DNA of 64,000 nt from Sulfitobacter sp. DSM 110093. Its GTDB lineage: Bacteria; Pseudomonadota; Alphaproteobacteria; Rhodobacterales; Rhodobacteraceae. The translations under genes and the position numbers were made by a program. Position 1 is the stretch's first letter; the number at the start of each line of letters is the position of its first letter. The notes under the pieces are model-generated. The model saw only the letters and a list, made by a program, of their open reading frames with translations. It had not been told where the DNA came from and searched no databases. Of this stretch, positions 17,091 through 24,137 are shown piece after piece. The stretch lies in NCBI RefSeq assembly GCF_022788715.1, contig NZ_CP085167.1, positions 2,927,001 to 2,991,000 on the forward strand, read 5' to 3'.

Positions 17091-18098
17091 ATGACTTTAC
17101 GGATCGCTTGTCTGGGGGCTGGCTATTTCAGCCAGTTCCACATCAGCGGATGGCAACGCATAGAGGGCGTGACCCTTGTTGGGGTCGCAGATCGTTCGCC
17201 CGAAAAAGCAAAAGCCTTTGGCGCCCCAGCCTTTGACAATATCGACGCCCTTTTGGCAACAAACCCCGATATCGTCGACATCATCCTCCCCCCCGTGGGG
17301 CACGCAGAAGCCATTCGCAAGGCGCTCGCCCGAAGCCCGCAAGCGATCATTTGCCAAAAGCCCTTCTGCACATCATTGCAAGAAGCCCGCGAAATCACCC
17401 AACTGGCGGAAGAGGCAGGCGTGCCACTTGTCGTGCATGAGAACTTCCGCTTTCAGCCGTGGTACCGCAAAATCAAAGCTGCTCTTCAGGCAGGACGGAT
17501 CGGCACCACGCTACAGGCCAGCTTTCGGTTACGCCCGGGTGATGGGCAGGGCCCAGACGCCTATCTTGCCCGCCAGCCGTATTTCCAAAAGATGGAGCGC
17601 TTCTTGATCCATGAGACAGGCGTTCATTGGGTCGATACTTTCCGGTATCTCTTTGGCGAACCAAGCCATGTCTACGCTGATCTGCGCCGCGTGAACCCGG
17701 TGATTGCGGGCGAGGATGCGGGTTACGTTACTTTTGACCATCCCGGTGGAGTAAGAGCCCTCTTTGACGCCAACCGCAGTCTGGATCACGCTGCCGATAA
17801 CACCCGCCGCACCATGGGCGAGGCGTTGATTGAAGGAACCGAAGGGGCGCTTACGCTCTATGGTGACGGATCAATCTGGGTCCGCCCTTTCGGCGCGCTA
17901 GAGGCTGAAGAAATTTCGCCCCCCGACCAGCATGAGGGATTCGGCGGGGATTGCACAAAAGCCCTGCAAGAACATGTTGTATCGGCGCTGCTGAACGGCA
18001 CCGCACTAGAAAATGAGGCCCGCGATTATCTGCGTGTGATCGAGATTGAGCATGCAATCTATCGCTCTGCCGACGAAGGCCGCAAATTGGAGGTCTAG
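17091..18098 (+). CDS. Gfo/Idh/MocA-family dehydrogenase
   Basis: A 335-residue NAD(P)-dependent sugar or polyol dehydrogenase. The N-terminal Rossmann motif is CLGAGYFSQFHISGW. The usual EKP cofactor/catalytic motif is seen as ICQKPFCTS, with Gln in place of the common Glu. The C-terminal domain has GVHWVDTFRYLFG, with the family His/Asp pair. The ATG at 17091 follows AAGAAAAGGGAAGAATGAC. It is divergent from the tctC operon and heads the plus-strand part of the cluster. The likely role is oxidation of a sugar or acid sugar at a hydroxyl group; the substrate is unknown. Confidence 0.87.
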   Translation: MTLRIACLGAGYFSQFHISGWQRIEGVTLVGVADRSPEKAKAFGAPAFDNIDALLATNPDIVDIILPPVGHAEAIRKALARSPQAIICQKPFCTSLQEAREITQLAEEAGVPLVVHENFRFQPWYRKIKAALQAGRIGTTLQASFRLRPGDGQGPDAYLARQPYFQKMERFLIHETGVHWVDTFRYLFGEPSHVYADLRRVNPVIAGEDAGYVTFDHPGGVRALFDANRSLDHAADNTRRTMGEALIEGTEGALTLYGDGSIWVRPFGALEAEEISPPDQHEGFGGDCTKALQEHVVSALLNGTALENEARDYLRVIEIEHAIYRSADEGRKLEV

Positions 18099-18144
18099 GC
18101 TTGCCGCATCTCAGGCGATACGCCTGCCCAGCGTATCGCTTTGC

Positions 18145-18840
18145 TCAAAACCGCGACAGGTTGTTCTGTTCTAGCAATGAGATCAACAATGCTTTCGCCT
18201 TCACCCGATGCTCATGGTGCAGGTCGCGGGCACGCTCAGGCTCCGCGTTGCGGATCGCATCATAAAGCGCGCGGTGGTTTTCGTTCGAGGCGTGGGGCAG
18301 CGGGCGCATATAGAGGGTCAGCAACCGCACGCGATGCACCTGCGTGCTGTACATCGCAATCACCTCCTCCAGACGTCGACTCCCCGACAGGGACACCAAC
18401 CCCTGATGGAAACGATCATCCGCCGCCGCCCATTCTTTGCGGTCTTCTTGCAGCAGAGCGCTTTCCATTTGCGTTAGGCTCTCATCCAACCCACGCAGGT
18501 CCTTTTCTGGATAAGCCAACTCAGCGGCCTTAAAGGCGGCCAACGGCTCAAGCTCAATCAAGATGTCATAGATTTCTACCATGTCAGCGATGGTCAGAGG
18601 CAGAACGCGGATACCATGCCGAGGCCGGATTTCGACCAAACCACGGGAGGCCAAAATTACCGCAGCTTCGCGGATCGGGGTGCGCGAAACGCTCAACATC
18701 TCCCCAAGTTCGGCTTCTAGGTAATTGGAGCCGGGCGGCAGCTCGTTGTTCGTGATCATCCCCTGAAGAATGGCCGCAACACGAGCAGCCTGCGAGACCG
18801 GTTTCTCGGCCTCTGCCGATTTGACCTTGCTCGAATTCAT
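18145..18840 (-). CDS. FadR-type GntR regulator (FCD domain)
   Basis: A 231-residue regulator. The winged helix spans about residues 20-85 (PPGSNYLEAELGEMLSVSRTPIREAAVILASRGLVEI). The helical FCD ligand domain has metal ligands suggested by DDRFHQGLVSLSG and ASNENHRALYDAI. The ATG at 18840 has GGGAGCGGTTGGA upstream; the frame continues 17 codons further to 18891. It lies within the acid-sugar cluster. A 12-bp site shared with the tctC promoter lies upstream of its own start, suggesting autoregulation and control of transport by an imported acid. Confidence 0.87.
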   Translation of the reverse strand: MNSSKVKSAEAEKPVSQAARVAAILQGMITNNELPPGSNYLEAELGEMLSVSRTPIREAAVILASRGLVEIRPRHGIRVLPLTIADMVEIYDILIELEPLAAFKAAELAYPEKDLRGLDESLTQMESALLQEDRKEWAAADDRFHQGLVSLSGSRRLEEVIAMYSTQVHRVRLLTLYMRPLPHASNENHRALYDAIRNAEPERARDLHHEHRVKAKALLISLLEQNNLSRF

Positions 18841-18910
18841 TCCAACCGCTCCCTCTCGTTCAGCGCCACGAGAAGATAACCCGAAACCCATTGACTATCA
18901 ATGCATCAAC

Positions 18911-18922
18911 GCATACGCAGAT
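18911..18922 (+). promoter_or_regulatory. shared operator-like sequence upstream of gntR
   Basis: GCATACGCAGAT is preceded by ATGCATCAAC, and this 12-mer is also present on the other strand at 16897-16908. It lies about 70 bp upstream of the regulator start, in the gap before the plus-strand dehydrogenase gene, so it could serve both divergent units. Confidence 0.45.
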
Positions 18923-19112
18923 CAATACGTGGCGAAGTGATGCCGTGCGAATTGCAGACTGAGTGGGAGCATTACAGCGTGTTTTGTCGAACCAGAGCGG
19001 CACAACGAAAGTGCATGGTTTGTCCCTCAGCTGTGGCGTTCGTCAGAGGTGCACGCACGTTCGTGTGGGCTGCCTTCGACCAAAGTGAAATTTTAAGTCC
19101 AAGGAAAATGAC

Positions 19113-20210
19113 ATGGCTTCTGGTTTGAAAATCGCCCTTATCCGTGGGGATGGGATCGGTATTGATGTCGCAGATGCGACCATCGAAGTCGTCAATGCAG
19201 CCTGCGAAATAAGCGGCGCCCCTGCCCTTTCCTATGACGAGATCAACGCAGGCGCGGGCTACTATGCTGAAACCGGCCATGACATTGAGCCCGGTGGCGA
19301 AGAACGCGCAGGCGAGGCAGATGCCATCTTCCTAGGCGCGATCGGCCTGCCCTCGATCCGCCATGATGATGGCACAGAAATCTCACCTCACCTGCGCCTG
19401 CGCGACCGCTTTGGCCTTTACGCTGGCATTCGCCCCATCAAGGCCTACCCCAACGCGCCCCAACGGCTAGCCGATCCTCGTGCGGCGCATATCGATATGG
19501 TGATCCTGCGCGAGTCCACCGAAGGGCTGTTCTATTCCGCCGCGGCCCATAAACGCAGCGAAGTGATCGGCGATACAGAGGTGCGCGACACCCTGCGCAT
19601 CACCCGCGCAACTACAGAAAAGCTTCACAACTTCGCGTTCAAACTGGCCCAGAAACGCAAAGAGCGCGGCAAGCCGGGTCGCGTGACTTGTGTCGATAAG
19701 GCCAATGTTTTCACGTCGATGGCTTTCTTCCGCAAGATCTTTGACGAGATCAAACCGAACTATCCCGACATCGAGGCAAATTATAACTACGTCGACGCCC
19801 AAGCGCTTGATCTGGTGCGGCGTCCTTGGGATTTCGATGTCATGGTAATGGAGAATATGTTCGGCGACATTCTGTCTGACTTGGGCGGTGGTTTGGTCGG
19901 CGGCATGGGCATGGCGGCCTGCGCCGAGATTGGCGATGACAACGGTCTTTTCCAGCCAGCCCACGGCAGCGCCCCCGACATTATGGGTCAGGACAAGGCC
20001 AACCCCCTTGCCGCGATCCTCAGCGGCGCTTTGATGCTGGACTACCTTGGCGAACGCTCTGGCGACAACCGCTATACTGACGCGGCAGCCCTGATTGACG
20101 CGTCAGTCGACAAAGGTTTTGCCGCCAATGCACTGCGCCCGATGGAGTTCGGCGGCGACATGGGCACCTTAGCAACAACACGCGAAGTCGTGGGCGGCCT
20201 CAAAGGGTAA
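19113..20210 (+). CDS. isocitrate/isopropylmalate-dehydrogenase-family enzyme
   Basis: A 365-residue NAD(P)-dependent beta-decarboxylating-type dehydrogenase, closest in style to tartrate/D-malate dehydrogenases. The N-terminal IALIRGDGIGIDV, LRLRDRFGLYAGIRPIK with substrate-binding arginines, ILRESTEGLFY, the catalytic Lys in VTCVDKANVF, the metal aspartates in MVMENMFGDILSDL and the cofactor loop QPAHGSAPDIMGQDKANP are all present. The gene precedes an acid-sugar kinase and an aldolase. I infer that it oxidises the C3 hydroxyl of a four-carbon sugar acid to the 3-oxo acid, the substrate type of the next enzyme. Confidence 0.87.
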   Translation: MASGLKIALIRGDGIGIDVADATIEVVNAACEISGAPALSYDEINAGAGYYAETGHDIEPGGEERAGEADAIFLGAIGLPSIRHDDGTEISPHLRLRDRFGLYAGIRPIKAYPNAPQRLADPRAAHIDMVILRESTEGLFYSAAAHKRSEVIGDTEVRDTLRITRATTEKLHNFAFKLAQKRKERGKPGRVTCVDKANVFTSMAFFRKIFDEIKPNYPDIEANYNYVDAQALDLVRRPWDFDVMVMENMFGDILSDLGGGLVGGMGMAACAEIGDDNGLFQPAHGSAPDIMGQDKANPLAAILSGALMLDYLGERSGDNRYTDAAALIDASVDKGFAANALRPMEFGGDMGTLATTREVVGGLKG

Positions 20211-20343
20211 TCCGACGCGGCCCGCGCTGCGGATGTGCGGGCCAGCAAGCGCGTTACCCTGCAATTGTCACGATCGGCCGCGCCTGCACAGGTCTGCCTA
20301 TCGCGGCTTGCGCGTCGCGCTACTGATTTGAAAGGATATCGAA

Positions 20344-21606
20344 ATGCCCATCGTTCTTGGCGCCATTGCCGATGATTTCACCGGTGCCACAGATCTTGCC
20401 AATACGTTGGTCGGTGAAGGTATGCGGGTGGTTCAGATCATCGGGGTGCCCGGCCCCGAGGCGTCCTATGGCGATGCGGATGCGGTTGTTGTCGCGCTGA
20501 AATCACGAACGGCGCCGGTAGAGGATGCAATTGCCGAGTCCTTGGCCGCGCTGAAGTGGCTCCGGTCAGAAGGCGCTGAACAGATCCTATTCAAATACTG
20601 CTCAACATTCGATTCGACACCGAAAGGAAACATCGGGCCGGTCGCCGATGCGCTTCGCCAAGCGATGAGCTGCGAACTCACATTGATCTGCCCTGCTTTT
20701 CCTAAGAATGGCCGCACGATCTACAACGGTGTGCTCTTTGTCGGAGAGCTGCCCTTGGCGGAAAGCTCAATGAAGGATCACCCTCTAACGCCAATGCGCG
20801 ATTCCAACCTTATGCGTCTTATGGAGGCGCAGTCCTCCGGCAAGGTAGGGCTCATCCCTGCCCCAATCGTTCAGCAAGGCGTGGAGGCGATCCGCGTAAG
20901 CATGGAAGCGCTGATAGCCGGAGGCCATTCATACGCCGTCATCGACGCGCTAGACGATGCCGAACTGAGGACCATCGGCCAAGCTGCGGCGGATCACAAG
21001 CTGATCACCGGCGGCTCAGGTATCGCGCTCGGCCTGCCGGACAATTTCCGGGTGCGCGGCCAAATGACCCTTAGGCAAGACATCAACTTCTCGGCCACCA
21101 ACGGCCGTGCGCTGATTTTGGCGGGCAGTTGCTCGGCCGCCACGCGCGCACAGCTCGCACAGGCCAAGGCAATGTGGCCTCACGCAAAGGTGGATATCGA
21201 TAGGGTCGCAGCGGGTGAGGATATGGTGACTGAATTGGCAGAATGGGCAAAAGCTCAGCCTAGCGGTAGTCCAGTGATCATCTACGGGTCGGCTGATCCA
21301 GAAGAAGTAGCAGGCATCCAGAAACGCTACGGCGTGGCCGCCTCTGGGCAGATGATGGAAGATACCCTAAGCGCCCTTGCCCTGCGTCTCGCCGAGGCGG
21401 GTTTTCACCGGCTGGTAGTCGCAGGAGGAGAAACCTCCGGCGCGGTCGTCTCGGCCCTGAATATCAAAACGCTCGAAATTGGCCCCGAGATCGCGCCAGG
21501 CGTGCCGTGGACCCAAGCATTGGACCGCCCCTTAACATTGGCGCTGAAGTCTGGGAACTTCGGGCAGCCCAGCTTTTTCGAAGATGCCTTAAAGGTGCTG
21601 CCATGA
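20344..21606 (+). CDS. otnK: four-carbon acid-sugar kinase, 3-oxo-tetronate kinase type
   Basis: A 420-residue kinase of the DUF1537 family. The N-terminal domain begins LGAIADDFTGATDLANTLV (sugar-acid binding) and includes FKYCSTFDSTPKGNIGPV. The C-terminal nucleotide-binding domain has LILAGSCSAATRAQLAQA and LVVAGGETSGAVVSAL. The family phosphorylates four-carbon acid sugars such as 3-oxo-tetronate or threonate at O4. Pairing with an OtnC-type aldolase immediately downstream (ATGA overlap) favours 3-oxo-tetronate kinase over D-threonate kinase, which usually travels with a PdxA2-like dehydrogenase. Confidence 0.87.
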   Translation: MPIVLGAIADDFTGATDLANTLVGEGMRVVQIIGVPGPEASYGDADAVVVALKSRTAPVEDAIAESLAALKWLRSEGAEQILFKYCSTFDSTPKGNIGPVADALRQAMSCELTLICPAFPKNGRTIYNGVLFVGELPLAESSMKDHPLTPMRDSNLMRLMEAQSSGKVGLIPAPIVQQGVEAIRVSMEALIAGGHSYAVIDALDDAELRTIGQAAADHKLITGGSGIALGLPDNFRVRGQMTLRQDINFSATNGRALILAGSCSAATRAQLAQAKAMWPHAKVDIDRVAAGEDMVTELAEWAKAQPSGSPVIIYGSADPEEVAGIQKRYGVAASGQMMEDTLSALALRLAEAGFHRLVVAGGETSGAVVSALNIKTLEIGPEIAPGVPWTQALDRPLTLALKSGNFGQPSFFEDALKVLP

Positions 21607-22241
21607 GTGATGCGAAAATCCGAGAAGACATCGTGCGCCGTGCAGCGTCGCTTTATAACCGGGGGCTCAGTTTCGGTTCCTCTGGGAACATCAGCGTGCG
21701 GGTCGACGACGGTTGGCTGATGACCCCAACCGGTTCCTCCATGGGAGACCTCGATCCAGCGCGCCTGTCATTGCTGGACACCGAAGGCCGCCACATCTCA
21801 GGCGATGCCCCCACCAAAGAAGCGTTTTTGCATATGGCCATGTATGCCAAACGGTCCGGCGCATCGGCCATCGTACATTTACACTCGACCCATTCTGTCG
21901 CCGTAAGCTGCCTGAAATGCATTAACCACAAAGATGTCCTCCCGCCTTTAACGGCTTACTACGTTATGCGTGTCGGCAAACTCCCCCTGGTGCCCTATTT
22001 CGCTCCGGGGGATATGGAATTGGCGAAGGCAGTCGGCGAAATGGCCTCGGACCACCATGCGGTTCTGTTGGCGAACCATGGGCCGGTTGTATCGGCGAAA
22101 TCGCTGTCCGACGCGGTCTATGCAACCGAGGAGTTGGAGGAGACCGCAAAACTGTTTCTTGCACTCCAAGCGATGGAAACGCGGCCTCTCACAGCTGAAC
22201 AGGTTGCGGATTTACAGCGGCGGTTCCCGACGCAAACCTGA
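21603..22241 (+). CDS. otnC: class II aldolase family, 3-oxo-tetronate 4-phosphate decarboxylase type
   Basis: A 212-residue zinc-dependent class II aldolase/adducin-family protein. It shows SFGSSGNISVRVDDGWLMTPTG near the N-terminus, the acidic KEAFLHMAMY and the zinc ligands in IVHLHSTHSVAVSC with a third His in LLANHGPVVS. This is the OtnC arrangement, where the 4-phosphate of 3-oxo-tetronate is decarboxylated to dihydroxyacetone phosphate. The ATG at 21603 overlaps the otnK stop. It ends the plus-strand operon. A simple aldolase function remains possible without biochemical data. Confidence 0.87.
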   Translation: MSDAKIREDIVRRAASLYNRGLSFGSSGNISVRVDDGWLMTPTGSSMGDLDPARLSLLDTEGRHISGDAPTKEAFLHMAMYAKRSGASAIVHLHSTHSVAVSCLKCINHKDVLPPLTAYYVMRVGKLPLVPYFAPGDMELAKAVGEMASDHHAVLLANHGPVVSAKSLSDAVYATEELEETAKLFLALQAMETRPLTAEQVADLQRRFPTQT

Positions 22242-22295
22242 TGTCGCTATCGAGCAGTGCTCCAATCGCATCTTTCTCGAACCTAAGTACAATAA

Positions 22296-22322
22296 GCGGG
22301 GGCGCAGAGCATGCACCCCCGC
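22296..22322 (-). terminator. GC-rich hairpin between convergent otnC and dddT
   Basis: GCGGGGG (22296-22302) and CCCCCGC (22316-22322) form a 7-bp perfect stem with a 13-base loop. On the minus strand the stem is followed by TTATTGTACTT. It lies between two convergent genes just past the dddT stop and may end both transcripts. Confidence 0.55.
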
Positions 22323-22329
22323 AAAACCA

Positions 22330-23976
22330 CTATTCTGCGGCGTAGAAACTTTGAACACCGTTCTTGTCGCGAATGGCGTCACGAATGACCGCCTTAATTA
22401 GCGCGATGCACATCAAGAACATAACGAAGCTGAAGGGCAACGCCCCGATCACCATCGCTGTCTTGATGGCATTGAGCCCTCCAACCAGCAGCAAGCCGCC
22501 TACGACAAGGCTGAGCGCCACGCCCCAAAAGACGATGTGGGCACGACCCTTTGGGTTTTCCTCCCCCGCCGCGTTGATCGTGTTCACGATCAAGATCGCC
22601 GAGTCTGCTGTTGTAACTAAATAGGTCAGCAACAAAACCACAACAATCGCAGCCATCCCCCATGCCAATCCATCTGCCAGGATGAGGTCGAGCATTACGA
22701 AGAGTTGGCTTTCCTGACCAGCACCTGAAATCGCATCTCCTGCTGTGGCATTTAGGGTAAGATCGATCGCTGTGCCGCCGACAATTGTGAACCAAACGAA
22801 ACACATCAACGAAGGGATAACGATTGCCCCCAACACGTACTCACGAATGCTCCGCCCCCGTGAAATACGCGCCAAGAACACACCGACGAAGGGGGCGAAG
22901 GCGATCCACCATGCCCAATAGAAAACAGACCACCCCCCCTGCCATGCGGCCAACGCGTCACCCGTCTCAGTTCCATCCGCATGCCAAACGGTGAACAGCA
23001 TTCCGGGCAGCTCTACCAGATAAGCAGAAAGCCCAGATAGCAATGATCCGAGACCAAAGAAGGTGGACCCGAAGAGAATAAAGAATGCCAATAGGAAAAA
23101 GCTCAGCCCCATATTTAAGTTAGACAGCCACTTGATCCCCTTCCCGGCCCCTGAAAGGGCCGAGAGCGTGGAGGCCCCGAGGATAACAATCAGTGCTACC
23201 ACGATCCCCATGGCCGACGGTTTGCCATTCTCAGATATTATCCAATCGCCAAATCCGATACGACTAAGCCCCGCGACAAACTGCTCAACGCCAAAGCCCA
23301 AGGTCTGGGCTACGCCGAGGATCGTGGCAACCACAGCGACAATATCGACGATATGCCCACCAATGCCGGATAGGTGCTTTCCGAAAAGGGGCGTGAGGCC
23401 GGAACGGACTGTAAGCGGCAAGCCGCGGCGATAGGAGAAATAGGCCAACGACAGCCCAACCAGCGCATAGCAGGCCCAAGCCGAAAAACCCCAATGCAGA
23501 AAAGACCAGACGTAGGCCGCCGTCACATTGCTGCTTGCCGAACCAGTCGTCTCGCCCATGATGACATTGGGATTGTTTGCGAAGTGGTACATTGGCTCAG
23601 CAGTTGCGAAGGTCAGCATGCCAATGCCAATTCCCGCGCCAAACATCATTGAGAACCACGAAAACCGCGAGAATTCAGGCTTGTCATCAGGCAGCCCGAG
23701 CACCAGGCGGCCGGTTGAGGGCACAAGCGCCAAACCGATGCAAAGCAGTAAAAAGAGCGCGACCACCCAAATGTACCAACTGGCAAAACTGCTCAGCATT
23801 GCGCCATTGAGCGCGTTCAGTACAGAAGCAGCATTCTCTGGGACGGTTATCGCCCAGACGATAAGGGCGCTCACCAGAATTTTCGATGGAATAGCGACAC
23901 TGCGGGTAAAGCCGGAGTAGAATCCCCGGCGTGTGGTTGCGATACGCAAATCCATTAAGGGTGGTTTGTAGGCCAT
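22330..23976 (-). CDS. dddT: BCCT-family transporter, probable DMSP importer
   Basis: A 548-residue betaine/choline/carnitine transporter with 12 helices. It has the family glycine-rich stretch WFSMMFGAGIGIGMLTFATAEP in helix 3 and the aromatic cage region around WGFSAWACYALVGLSLAYFSYR and WSVFYWAWWIAFAPFVGVFLARISRGRSI. BCCT carriers bind quaternary ammonium or sulfonium zwitterions such as DMSP. The ATG at 23976 follows GGAGGATAT; an earlier start would add 41 unrelated residues. It lies 161 bp downstream of dddD on the same strand, and dddT next to dddD is the arrangement described in other DMSP degraders. Substrate choice is inferred from that linkage. Confidence 0.82.
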   Translation of the reverse strand: MAYKPPLMDLRIATTRRGFYSGFTRSVAIPSKILVSALIVWAITVPENAASVLNALNGAMLSSFASWYIWVVALFLLLCIGLALVPSTGRLVLGLPDDKPEFSRFSWFSMMFGAGIGIGMLTFATAEPMYHFANNPNVIMGETTGSASSNVTAAYVWSFLHWGFSAWACYALVGLSLAYFSYRRGLPLTVRSGLTPLFGKHLSGIGGHIVDIVAVVATILGVAQTLGFGVEQFVAGLSRIGFGDWIISENGKPSAMGIVVALIVILGASTLSALSGAGKGIKWLSNLNMGLSFFLLAFFILFGSTFFGLGSLLSGLSAYLVELPGMLFTVWHADGTETGDALAAWQGGWSVFYWAWWIAFAPFVGVFLARISRGRSIREYVLGAIVIPSLMCFVWFTIVGGTAIDLTLNATAGDAISGAGQESQLFVMLDLILADGLAWGMAAIVVVLLLTYLVTTADSAILIVNTINAAGEENPKGRAHIVFWGVALSLVVGGLLLVGGLNAIKTAMVIGALPFSFVMFLMCIALIKAVIRDAIRDKNGVQSFYAAE

Positions 23977-24137
23977 ATATCCTCCATCATGGCAATAAGA
24001 TCCAGACAGCCTCCTCCACTTGCCGTACACCGGTGCACGACATGACTGGTCCGAACCCTTCGGGTAACGCAGCACCTCGGTTGTCCGAATGCGCCGCAAT
24101 AGAAGGGCAGCCCGTTCAGCGCCGCCCTCATTTTTTG

